This document shows positions 25,288 to 33,294 of a stretch of DNA of 36,410 nt, piece by piece. The stretch comes from an uncultured Verrucomicrobiota bacterium (GTDB taxonomy: Bacteria > Verrucomicrobiota > Verrucomicrobiia > Limisphaerales > UBA9464), in assembly GCA_903896505.1 (NCBI GenBank), contig CAITXU010000028.1:1-36410 (forward strand), read 5' to 3'. The notes under the pieces were generated by a model. That model saw only the letters and a list, made by a program, of their open reading frames with translations, was not told the origin of the DNA and did no database searches. A program made the position numbers and the translations under genes. Numbering within the stretch: position 1 is the first letter of the stretch; each line of letters starts with the position of its first letter.

Positions 25288-26406
25288 ATGGTCGAAAGCT
25301 CAGGCAAAATGAAATCGAGCTCCCATCCCACATTGTTTGACGCCATTCACCTCGGCGCCTGGGATTTGCCCCATCGCATCCTCATGGCTCCCCTCACCCG
25401 ATGTCGTGCGAGTGAAGGCCATGTTCCCAACGACCTCAACGCCGAGTACTATGCGCAAAGGGCTTCGGCAGGACTCATCATCAGCGAGGCAACCTCGGTG
25501 TCTCCGCAAGGTTACGGCTACCCCAGCACTCCCGGAATCCATACGAACGCCCAGGTTGAGGGATGGAAAAAGGTGACCAAGGCGGTCCACGACCTTGGCG
25601 GAAAAATAGTACTGCAGCTGTGGCATGTGGGTCGGATTTCGCACCCCTCTTTCCAGCCGAACGGCGGCCAACCGGTGGCCCCCTCTGCCATCGCGCCGCG
25701 CGGCCAGATATTCACCGGGACCGCCCTCGTGCCCTACACGGTCCCGCGGGCCCTCGAAACGTCAGAAATACCAGGAATCATCGCGGAATACGTGGACGGT
25801 GCGAAAAGGGCGCGGGCAGCCGGGTTCGACGGAGTGGAAATCCACAACGCCAACGGTTACCTGCTCGACCAGTTTCTCCGGGACGGGACCAACCATCGTA
25901 CGGATGGCTACGGCGGCAGCCTCGCGGGCAGGGCTCGACTCACTCTCGAGGTGACCGAAGCCGTGGTCGGTGTCTGGGGGGCGGATCGAGTGGGCATCCG
26001 CTTTTCGCCGAGTGGCGTTTTCAATGACATGCGGGATTCCAATCCGCTGGAGACATTCACATATGTGCTCAAGGCCCTCAGCCCCCTGGGATTGGCCTAC
26101 GCCCATGTCACCCAGGTGACGGCGCAGGATTTGGCCCACGGAGCCGTCGCTGGCGTTGGCCCCAAGGAACTTCGCCCGGCGTTTAAGGGCGCTGTGGTCA
26201 GCGCGGGTGGATTTACACAGGAGACCGGCAATCGTGCTTTGGCTGAAGGGTGGGCCGATGCCATCGCCTTTGGCGTTCCTTTTCTGGCCAACCCCGACCT
26301 CCCTGAACGCTTCCGGAGAAACGCTCCGCTCAATGTTCCCGATGAAGCCACCTTTTACGCTCCCGGGGCGAAAGGTTACACGGACTATCCCCGTCTGGCG
26401 GATTGA
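25288..26406 (+). CDS. Old Yellow Enzyme family FMN oxidoreductase (NemA-like alkene reductase)
   Basis: A 372-residue TIM-barrel flavoprotein that reduces activated C=C bonds (N-ethylmaleimide, nitro compounds, enones) with NAD(P)H. Motifs: LPHRILMAPLTRCRAS at the N-terminus; YAQRASAGLIISEATSVSPQG; LQLWHVGRISHPSFQ; GFDGVEIHNANGYLLDQFLR with the substrate-binding His/Asn pair; TDGYGGSLAGRARL; VGIRFSPSG; and IAFGVPFLANPDLPERF. Length matches NemA/XenB-type enzymes. ATG 25288 and 25309 (MKSSSHPTLFDAI) are both possible; the second is closer to family starts. It is 30 nt after uup on the same strand. Its 3' end overlaps the convergent BaiN-type gene by 22 nt. Confidence 0.93.
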   Translation: MVESSGKMKSSSHPTLFDAIHLGAWDLPHRILMAPLTRCRASEGHVPNDLNAEYYAQRASAGLIISEATSVSPQGYGYPSTPGIHTNAQVEGWKKVTKAVHDLGGKIVLQLWHVGRISHPSFQPNGGQPVAPSAIAPRGQIFTGTALVPYTVPRALETSEIPGIIAEYVDGAKRARAAGFDGVEIHNANGYLLDQFLRDGTNHRTDGYGGSLAGRARLTLEVTEAVVGVWGADRVGIRFSPSGVFNDMRDSNPLETFTYVLKALSPLGLAYAHVTQVTAQDLAHGAVAGVGPKELRPAFKGAVVSAGGFTQETGNRALAEGWADAIAFGVPFLANPDLPERFRRNAPLNVPDEATFYAPGAKGYTDYPRLAD

Positions 26407-27602
26407 GCTGACCCATGACCAATGGCTTGGGCTGCGGCCCACCCGCTCGACCAAGCCCATTGAAAATTGTAGCCTCCGAGCCAGCCGGTGACGTCGACGG
26501 CCTCGCCAATAAAGTACAGTCCCGGCCGTTTGTGAGATTCCATGGTCTTGGACGAGAGTTCGGCCGTGTCCACCCCTCCGAGGGTGACTTCGGCTTTTTC
26601 GTAGCCTTCGTCGCCGGCAGGTTGTATTCCCCAGGCTTCGAGGCGGAGCTTGAGTGCGTTTAAATCGCGCTGAGGCCATTGAGCCAGAGGTCGTCCGTCG
26701 GGAAATTCCGCGGCAACAATGGTCGCCAGTCGCTCGGGAATTTTCTGCCGAAGGATGGCCTTGACCTCACGCCCCGTTTCCCGTCCGGCTCGAAGCAACT
26801 CTTCGGCATTCGTTTCCGGCATCAGATTCAAGTGGATGGAATGACCCGCCTGTCGATAACTGGAAATTTGGAGGATGGCAGGCCCGCTCAACCCACGATG
26901 GGTGAACAACAAGTTTTCCCGGAACGAGGGCAGACCGTTTCCCGCCGAGGCAATGCAATCGACGGAAAGTCCGCTCAGGGAGGCGAAACGACGCAGGTCT
27001 TGCGGCATCCAGGTCAGGGGCACCAACCCCGCCCGTGGAGGAATGACGTTGAGCCCAAATTGCGAGGCCAAGCGATACGCCCACGGGCTCACACCCAGCT
27101 TCGGAAATGAGAGACCTCCGGTCGCAACCACCAACGCCGGAGCAGTGTGAACACCCTGGACCGTCGTCAGTTCGAATCGCAGGAGCTCCTGATTCCAAAC
27201 CACACCCTCCGGAGGGCAGGATGTAAAAATCCGAACCGAACCTGCATCACATTCGGCCAGCAGCAGCTCGACAATTTGCCTTGAGCTCTGGTCGCAGAAC
27301 AATTGGCCCAGTTTCTTTTCATGCCAGGCAATGCCGTGGCGGTCCACGAGACTTATAAAGTCTTGGGAGGTAAAGCGTGCGAGGGCCGATTTGACGAAGT
27401 GCGGGCTGCCGCTGGTCAGGTAGTTGGCAGCAGAGGCGCCCAGATTGGTGAAGTTGCAGCGACCGCCACCTGAAATGAGAATCTTACTTCCCACGCGGGA
27501 TTGCTGCTCAAACACCGCCACCCGACTTCCCAACTGACCCAGGTGTGCCGCGCAGAACAATCCCGCCGCTCCCCCGCCCACCACGATGACATCCCAATCC
27601 AC
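26385..27602 (-). CDS. BaiN/HI0933-family FAD-dependent flavoprotein
   Basis: A 405-residue flavoprotein of the HI0933/YhiN/BaiN family. The N-terminal FAD-binding VIVVGGGAAGLFCAAHLG has the GxGxxG-type loop. ILISGGGRCNFTN (42-53) is the family signature. ALVVATGGLSFPKLGVSPWAYRLA and LFTHRGLSGPAILQIS follow. The C-terminus has EVTLGGVDTAELSSKTMES, LYFIGEAVDVTGWLGGYNFQ and WAWSSGWAAA. BaiN of Clostridium is a bile-acid dehydratase/reductase; the role in free-living bacteria is unknown. Start is GTG 27602, the first codon before the Rossmann motif. It overlaps the Old Yellow Enzyme gene tail-to-tail (26385-26406). The TPR lipoprotein gene stops 52 nt upstream on the same strand. Confidence 0.93.
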   Translation of the reverse strand: MDWDVIVVGGGAAGLFCAAHLGQLGSRVAVFEQQSRVGSKILISGGGRCNFTNLGASAANYLTSGSPHFVKSALARFTSQDFISLVDRHGIAWHEKKLGQLFCDQSSRQIVELLLAECDAGSVRIFTSCPPEGVVWNQELLRFELTTVQGVHTAPALVVATGGLSFPKLGVSPWAYRLASQFGLNVIPPRAGLVPLTWMPQDLRRFASLSGLSVDCIASAGNGLPSFRENLLFTHRGLSGPAILQISSYRQAGHSIHLNLMPETNAEELLRAGRETGREVKAILRQKIPERLATIVAAEFPDGRPLAQWPQRDLNALKLRLEAWGIQPAGDEGYEKAEVTLGGVDTAELSSKTMESHKRPGLYFIGEAVDVTGWLGGYNFQWAWSSGWAAAQAIGHGSAQSARRG

Positions 27603-27653
27603 CTACCCAGCATTGCCCGCGAGAGGTGCCACGGACATCAAAATCGGTGGCGG

Positions 27654-29630
27654 TTAGCGGCCCACCAACCAGGCACTCACCTGAGCGGCTTGCGGATGCT
27701 GTGGTCTAAGAGCCAGGACCCGCTCGTAGTGGGCCCGGGCCCGGGTGGGCTCGCCCAATTTGTTCGCGTACAGGCCGGCCACAGCCAGGTGCACATCGGC
27801 GTCATCGGGCTGAAGCTGAAGAAAGGTCTCCAATTCCTCGGCGGCATCGGCAGGAAAATCCCGTTGAACCAACGCCGCCGCAAAGACACGGTGCGCGGAT
27901 GCCGACAGGGGGTCCGACAATACCGAAGCCTCGGCCGCTTGGACCGCCGTCGCGGTATCTCCCAGGTTCATCGCGACAACCGCCAGATTGTACTGCGCTG
28001 GATAAAAAGTGGGGTCGGCTGCCACCGCCTGTCGATACGCGGCAAGTGCACCCAACCGGTTCCCGGCATCCCAGGCATCGGAACCGTCCGCGAACCTGGC
28101 CTCAGCTCCGGCACGGTCGCCGGCAACCAACCCGCTGGCGTACGCCCGAGGATAACGCCGAATCTCGGGCCGTGGTGCTTTTCCCGTGGGAGGAAGGGAC
28201 CGCACCGGAGGCACGACTGCTGCGGGCGCTGGTTCATAAACCGGCCCCCGGGAGGCGACTTCGTCACCGGAGCGGCCAAACCAACGTCGGGGATTCCCCC
28301 ATCGTACGGGATTCAAACGCGACCAAAATCCCGGCTTCTCGGAAGCCCCGTTGGAGGTGGGGGCGGAGACTTTAGATTCAGCCAGGCTTGGGCTGGAAAC
28401 GGTCGTGGGGGGTGGATTCGAACCAACTTCCGCCCGGTGAGGGGTTTCCACAGGCGGACTTTGGGGCTGGGTCTCGGGCAGTCGTGCCACCCCTGGAGCC
28501 GCACGCAAGGGCGGATGCTCAAGAATTCGCACGATCTCGGCAGGGGTAACCGGATTCGTCTCGAGGACATTCGTTGCCCGTTGTGGAGTGCGATCCACCG
28601 CGGTCAAGGAAGAGGGGAGGTCTTGGGGAGAATTGGAAACAGAAAGGGAGACTTTTCTCGGTGGGGAACCTGCTGGGCGACTGGCATTGGTCGAAACCGT
28701 TTGAAAATCACTCGCGGAGATGCCAGCCACACTCCTTTCTGGCTTCGGGCCATCCACCGCGGCTGGCGGTGGATGAGGAACCGCAGGACTGGCAGGTCCA
28801 ACCGAGGGAAGCACGGGGACCGACGCATTCGTGCCGCTGACGCGTGGTGGATCACCCGCCCGCCGCGGATCAGAAACCGGGGTCGGTGATGGAGCCGCCT
28901 CCAAATCCCGGATGAGATTTCGAATCGCATCCGCATTGGGAGCCGTCGGCACCAAATTCAAATAGTTCCGATAGAGTCCGGCGGCAGCCTTTCGGTCATT
29001 GAATTGCTGTTGGCTTAAAACCGCCAGGTTATACAGAGCGGACGGATGGCGCGGATTAAGATAAACGGCATAGCCCAGGTTCTGTCGGGCCTCCGCAAAA
29101 TGTCGGCGGGAAATTTCGACCAATCCCAGCAGGTTCCAGACATCGGGATTTCGCGCGTCTAGCTTTGCCGCAACGGCAAGGCTGCGTTGGGCCTGGTCAA
29201 ATGCCCGATTATGCCACTGGGCTTCGCCGAGCAAACGCCAGGCCACCGGATTCCCCTGATTGGCTTCAACCGCAAGAAACGCCCGGAACGATCGCTCCAC
29301 TTCCAGCCACTCGCCCTGTTCGGAAAAGAGGAGTCCCAGGTTAAAATGCGCCTGGGCAAAATTGCGGTCCTCCTTGAGCGCCTGCAAATACGCACGCTGC
29401 GCTTCCAGAGAATGCCCGGAACCGTGATAGGCCAACCCAAGCACATTCCAAACCCTCGGCTCACTCGCCATGTCTGCGGCCGCCTGTTGAAGAAGTGGAA
29501 TAGCCTCGGCAAATTTCCCAGCCCGTTGAAGCTCATCACCCCGTCGGAGTGCCTCCACGCCATGCGGCTGGCAACCGGCCAAGAGCATTAGAGCTAGAGC
29601 CATGACGGACCGGGCGGGGCAAGAACGCAT
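27654..29630 (-). CDS. Large TPR lipoprotein with Pro/Ser-rich linker
   Basis: A 658-residue predicted lipoprotein. MRSCPARSVMALALMLLAGC gives a signal with lipobox LAGC and lipidated Cys20. Residues about 25-240 form an N-terminal TPR array of about six repeats (RVWNVLGLAYHGSGHSLEAQRAY, then FAQAHFNLGLLFSEQGEW, PDVWNLLGLVEISRRHF, PSALYNLAVLSQQQF). A low-complexity Pro/Ser/Thr linker of about 250 residues follows. A C-terminal TPR array (AGAEARFADGSDAWDAGNRL, YPAQYNLAVVAMNLGDTA, VHLAVAGLYANKLGEPTRA) ends the protein. Such proteins usually scaffold protein complexes at the outer membrane; the partner is unknown. ATG 29630 fits the lipobox spacing; ATG 29603 is the alternative. The frame further upstream to 29738 lacks signal character. 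Confidence 0.85.
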   Translation of the reverse strand: MRSCPARSVMALALMLLAGCQPHGVEALRRGDELQRAGKFAEAIPLLQQAAADMASEPRVWNVLGLAYHGSGHSLEAQRAYLQALKEDRNFAQAHFNLGLLFSEQGEWLEVERSFRAFLAVEANQGNPVAWRLLGEAQWHNRAFDQAQRSLAVAAKLDARNPDVWNLLGLVEISRRHFAEARQNLGYAVYLNPRHPSALYNLAVLSQQQFNDRKAAAGLYRNYLNLVPTAPNADAIRNLIRDLEAAPSPTPVSDPRRAGDPPRVSGTNASVPVLPSVGPASPAVPHPPPAAVDGPKPERSVAGISASDFQTVSTNASRPAGSPPRKVSLSVSNSPQDLPSSLTAVDRTPQRATNVLETNPVTPAEIVRILEHPPLRAAPGVARLPETQPQSPPVETPHRAEVGSNPPPTTVSSPSLAESKVSAPTSNGASEKPGFWSRLNPVRWGNPRRWFGRSGDEVASRGPVYEPAPAAVVPPVRSLPPTGKAPRPEIRRYPRAYASGLVAGDRAGAEARFADGSDAWDAGNRLGALAAYRQAVAADPTFYPAQYNLAVVAMNLGDTATAVQAAEASVLSDPLSASAHRVFAAALVQRDFPADAAEELETFLQLQPDDADVHLAVAGLYANKLGEPTRARAHYERVLALRPQHPQAAQVSAWLVGR

Positions 29631-30052
29631 TCCCTGCGTGGTAACTGTGAGCCAGCGATGCGTCAAGGAGCGGTGAAGGTGAACCGGAATTCTGACTACC
29701 GCCGACGCACCAATGGCGAAGTTATCTGGAAACGACAAAACCCGATTCGGAGAAATACCTGTGCACAGTTGTTTTCGCTTCTAGATATAAGCATTTTTCC
29801 TAAGACATTTTACCAGCACTCGGAACAGACACCGTTCAGCGGGATACATCCTGTCCCGGGCCTGGAACTACTTCCCAAGTCACCCCCTTGGTTATCCGGC
29901 CCAGGGACGACTCGATACCACAAGGATAATCCCAAGTCCACACAGTCGCTTTGACTGCCCGGTCCAAAAGTTACTTTCGGATGACACGCGCGGCACGCGA
30001 ATTGCAGAATGATTGGACGCGGATGGTCGCGGTCATCCGATGAGGTCCCAAA

Positions 30053-30292
30053 TCATCTATGATGTAATATACTCAATAACAGATTGTTGCGTGTGTTCAA
30101 AGGATGAAATACCGGTCCATCCAGATGGCCGAAAATCAGTTGCTTGAGTGTCCCGCGTCCACCCGGCTTTCGCAGGACCACCGTGGTTTTGCGCTTGGCA
30201 TTTTCAACGCAGATCAGTGTAGTTCCGCTGGAAGCAAGCCCGCGGAATCTCGAAATATCCCACCAGTGGCTGATTTTTTTTGCCAATTGCAT
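30053..30292 (-). CDS. Candidate small basic protein, unrecognised
   Basis: A 79-codon frame starting at ATG 30292. A GAGGAG Shine-Dalgarno-like sequence lies just upstream, unusual here, though its spacing of only 2-4 nt is tight. The product begins MQLAKKISHWWDISRF, has a basic middle (ENAKRKTTVVLRKPGGRGT) and contains LKQLIFGHLDGPVFHP. I recognise no family. The frame lies in AT-richer intergenic DNA and could be spurious or a degraded gene remnant. Confidence 0.25.
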   Translation of the reverse strand: MQLAKKISHWWDISRFRGLASSGTTLICVENAKRKTTVVLRKPGGRGTLKQLIFGHLDGPVFHPLNTRNNLLLSILHHR

Positions 30293-30383
30293 AGCTCCTC
30301 AGGCCATTCGCCTTACGTACTTATATTGCCTAAAGACGCCGGGGCATGCCGTCAAATCTCAACAACCGAAGCCAACTTACGAA

Positions 30384-30422
30384 CTAGGGTTTCCTCCTAT
30401 TGTTTTTAGTGTTTTTCCTCAA
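30384..30422 (+). promoter_or_regulatory. Conserved leader element of the first DUF1800 repeat-protein gene
   Basis: CTAGG at 30384, then 22 nt later TTAGTGTTTTTCCTCAA (30406-30422), then 14 nt to the ATG at 30437. The same arrangement, with 16 of 17 identical bases in the main box and identical spacings, precedes the paralogous gene at 35622. The conservation argues for a functional promoter, operator or translation element; no classical sigma-70 pair is evident. Confidence 0.5.
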
Positions 30423-30436
30423 TAGCGTTACCTGCT

Positions 30437-33274
30437 ATGAAATTCAACATGCGTCGTATTGTTGCCTGGACGGTTTTACTCGGATTGTCACAGCTCTTCG
30501 CCAGTGCGCCGGACTCAATTCCATCGGGCCTTGCTCGATCCTTGGTCGTCTCACCTAGTCTGATTCCAATCGTGTTGCCATATCCCGGACCAGCTCAAAC
30601 GCCGATGCCCGGTGTTGACGCAGATTTCGGACAATACAGCCCTGCACTCATTTTGGTTCCGATCAATGGGACACCCCTTCCACCACCCGGCAGCATCACG
30701 TTGTCCCTCTCTCCCACAAATGCCTCCGTCAAAACCGGAGACGCTTTCCGCTTCACTTGGGCCATCACCAATACCTTTAACGGTCTCACTGGGACTCAAT
30801 GGTCGGCCAACGGGGTGGTGGAAGGAGATGCGACCAATGGCTTGATCCACTACGGCAACTACAACGCGCCAACCAACATCCCGGCGAACAACCCAATTAA
30901 GATCACCGTTTCGTCGACCGCAGATCCGACCATCACGGCCACCTCTTGGATCACGCTCACCAACCCCATCGTGGTGCCACCTCCCGGCAGCATCACCCTT
31001 TCCATCTCACCCACGAATGTTTCGTTCCTGACCGGAACTGCCTTTCACTTCAATTCGGTCATCACCAACACCTTTAACGGAATCATGGATGTTCAATGGT
31101 CCGTCAACGGGGTGGTGAATGGCGATGCGACCAATGGCTTAATCCACTATGGCAACTACAACGCACCGACCAGCATTCCCCCGATCAACCCGATTCGTAT
31201 CACCGTGGCGTCGACCGTGGATCCCAAGGTCGTCGCGACGGCGTGGGTGACTCTCACCAATCTGCCCCCACCACCTCCCGTCACGATGACCTTGTCCCCG
31301 ACCAATTCAACCATCAGACTGGGAGATTCAATCCAATTCAGCCGGGTCTTGAGCAACACGGGGAACTGGGGACTGACATGGACGATCAACGGGGTCCCCG
31401 GGGGCAACTCCAGCGTCGGAACGGTAGTCAGCAATATGTATACGGCCCCTCTGGTGATGCCGCCGTCGCAGGCGGTAACCCTGGTGGCGACCAGTCAGGC
31501 GGACCCGACGGTCACTGCGACTGCCACCGTCAATCTTCAATTCCCTATTCCCGACATCAATTCTTCCACCCCGAGCCCGATCACCTTTGGACATCACAAC
31601 ATTGTTTTGACCGGCACGGGATTCGTCCCACAGACGATTATTCGGGATTATTTGGGAACAGCCCTATCCTCGACATGGTTATCCCCCACGCAAATGGTGG
31701 TGACGGTCGATCTTCCCCCCACGCTGACCCGCTTCACCTCGTTTCAGGCGGCTAATCCCAACCCATACCTAACCCTGTCGTCATGGTTCAACGTTCCGAC
31801 CATTTCCGACGGAACCAACATGACCTTTTTGGCTGCGGCACGACTCCTGGAACAAGCCACTTGGGGCCCCGATGCCACCAACATCCATAATCTGCAAAAG
31901 GTGGGCTTTGGAACATGGTGGAATCAGCAATTGGCGGCACCCCCTTCCACTTATTTTGACGACACCAACTTCCCTTACGATCTGACCGCCCTGCAGATTC
32001 AGTTTGTCAGCAACGCATTGACCGCATCGGATCAGCTCCGGCAACGGGTCGCCTTTGCCCTTTCCGGATTCATCGTGGTTTCGGGTGTTAAAGAAGGGAC
32101 CGGAGACAAATTCGCCCCATATATCAATATTTTAAGCAAGGATGCCCTCGGCTCCTATTCGAAATTGCTGACCGACATTTCGCTGTGCCCCTCCATGGCG
32201 ATGTACCTCGACATGGCCGATAACGACAAGGCCAATCCGGCCTTGGGATCTGTCCCCAACGAAAATTTTGCCCGCGAGTTGATGCAATTATTCAGCGTCG
32301 GTCCGGTGGTATTAAACCCGGATGGGACTATTCGGTATGATTCCAAAGGGGTTCAGATGCCGCTGTATGGACCCGAAGTGATTCCACAAATGGCCAAGGT
32401 TTTTACGGGTTGGACCTACCCCGGAGTTCCCGACCCGATCACCGGACATAGTCCCAAGAACTTCAATGGCATCATGCAAGCGGTGGAGCAAAACCATGAC
32501 ACCAACTCGAAAACCATTCTCGGGGGTGTCGTTTTGCCGGCAGGACAGACTGCGCGTCAGGATTTGGACGCCACCATCGCCACGTTGGTCAACCATCCCA
32601 ATTGCGCCCCTTATGTCGCCTTTCGCCTGATTCAACACCTTATAACCGCCAATCCCACCCCAGCTTACGTCCGGCGAGTCGCAACGGTCTTCAGTCAAAC
32701 AAAAGGGGACTTGAGCGCCGTGGTTTTGGCGATTCTAACCGATACTGAGGCACGTCAGGGCGATAATCCTCTTTATGTGCCATCCACGAATTCCGGCCAT
32801 CTGAGTGAACCGGTTTTGTTCACGCTTGCGAGCATTCGTGGCCTGGGAGCTCAACCTCCACCGGGATGGGTGTTGTCGCGATTCACAGCCAATATGGGAC
32901 AAAAACTTTTTTATCCTCCGAGCGTTTTCGGCTACTATTCCCCGTATTTTCGCACCGATACTGGGCTGATTAGTCCGGAGTTCCAAACCTTGTCCCAACC
33001 CGCATCGCTTTACCGGTTGAATTTCATCAACAGCCTGGTATACACCGGTTTGAATGGATATGCTCTGGTGCCCTTTAGCAATTACATTCCCCTGGCGTAT
33101 GACCCCCCATCCATGATCCAGGCCATTAACAATCAGTTTTTCTATGGGCAATTGCCGTCCGCAGTCTCGGACGTTATTCAGACGGCTATTGCCGGAGGGC
33201 CGAACATCAGCGCCTCGATTCAGAACAGCATTTATCTGGCATTATCATCCAACTTCTTTCAAATTCTATATTAA
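30437..33274 (+). CDS. Secreted DUF1800 protein with tandem Ig-like repeats
   Basis: A 945-residue exported protein. Signal peptide about 1-24 (MKFNMRRIVAWTVLLGLSQLFASA). Two near-identical 99-residue Ig-like repeats (about 82-180 and 181-279; PPGSITLSLSPTN...TNGLIHYGNYNAPT...WITLTN) and a third divergent one (about 280-370). An IPT/TIG-like domain follows (ITFGHHNIVLTGTGFVPQTI, about 373-455). The DUF1800 domain starts at about 464 (FLAAARLLEQATWGPDATNI) with DQLRQRVAFALSGFIVVS, NENFARELMQLFSVGP, KVFTGWTYPG, CAPYVAFRLIQHLITANPTP and GDLSAVVLAILTDTEAR. DUF1800 proteins are paired with DUF1501 proteins in PVC bacteria and proteobacteria; function unknown. No Shine-Dalgarno; ATG set by the signal peptide. 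The DUF1501 gene follows after 20 nt. Confidence 0.9.
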   Translation: MKFNMRRIVAWTVLLGLSQLFASAPDSIPSGLARSLVVSPSLIPIVLPYPGPAQTPMPGVDADFGQYSPALILVPINGTPLPPPGSITLSLSPTNASVKTGDAFRFTWAITNTFNGLTGTQWSANGVVEGDATNGLIHYGNYNAPTNIPANNPIKITVSSTADPTITATSWITLTNPIVVPPPGSITLSISPTNVSFLTGTAFHFNSVITNTFNGIMDVQWSVNGVVNGDATNGLIHYGNYNAPTSIPPINPIRITVASTVDPKVVATAWVTLTNLPPPPPVTMTLSPTNSTIRLGDSIQFSRVLSNTGNWGLTWTINGVPGGNSSVGTVVSNMYTAPLVMPPSQAVTLVATSQADPTVTATATVNLQFPIPDINSSTPSPITFGHHNIVLTGTGFVPQTIIRDYLGTALSSTWLSPTQMVVTVDLPPTLTRFTSFQAANPNPYLTLSSWFNVPTISDGTNMTFLAAARLLEQATWGPDATNIHNLQKVGFGTWWNQQLAAPPSTYFDDTNFPYDLTALQIQFVSNALTASDQLRQRVAFALSGFIVVSGVKEGTGDKFAPYINILSKDALGSYSKLLTDISLCPSMAMYLDMADNDKANPALGSVPNENFARELMQLFSVGPVVLNPDGTIRYDSKGVQMPLYGPEVIPQMAKVFTGWTYPGVPDPITGHSPKNFNGIMQAVEQNHDTNSKTILGGVVLPAGQTARQDLDATIATLVNHPNCAPYVAFRLIQHLITANPTPAYVRRVATVFSQTKGDLSAVVLAILTDTEARQGDNPLYVPSTNSGHLSEPVLFTLASIRGLGAQPPPGWVLSRFTANMGQKLFYPPSVFGYYSPYFRTDTGLISPEFQTLSQPASLYRLNFINSLVYTGLNGYALVPFSNYIPLAYDPPSMIQAINNQFFYGQLPSAVSDVIQTAIAGGPNISASIQNSIYLALSSNFFQILY
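30680..31273 (+). repeat. Two tandem 297-nt in-frame repeats (Ig-like units of gene 30437)
   Basis: Unit 1 runs 30680-30976 and unit 2 runs 30977-31273, each beginning with a Pro-Pro-Pro-Gly-Ser codon run. They are in perfect 297-nt (99-codon) register. A third, diverged unit begins at 31274, with its corresponding position 294 nt later. The units share ITNTFNG, QWS.NGVV.GDATNGLIHYG and NYNAPT. Such exact-length units expand and contract by recombination. Confidence 0.85.
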
Positions 33275-33294
33275 TTCTGAACCACCAAAACACC

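Larger units (their letters stand above)
29631..30436. other. Long intergenic region upstream of the DUF1800 gene
   Basis: About 800 nt, AT-richer and irregular in composition. It contains the minus-strand candidate small ORF (30053-30292), a 6-bp hairpin CGGATG/CATCCG (30020-30039), and near its 3' end the leader element at 30384-30422. No transposase, tRNA or integrase was found. A clear -35/-10 for the DUF1800 gene was not identified. Confidence 0.5.

Noticed and set aside
28406..28424. A tRNA T-arm-like sequence (GGTTCGAATCC on the minus strand)
   Set aside because: It lies inside the Pro-rich linker of the TPR lipoprotein. No acceptor, D or anticodon stems can be built around it, and the reading frame continues unbroken.
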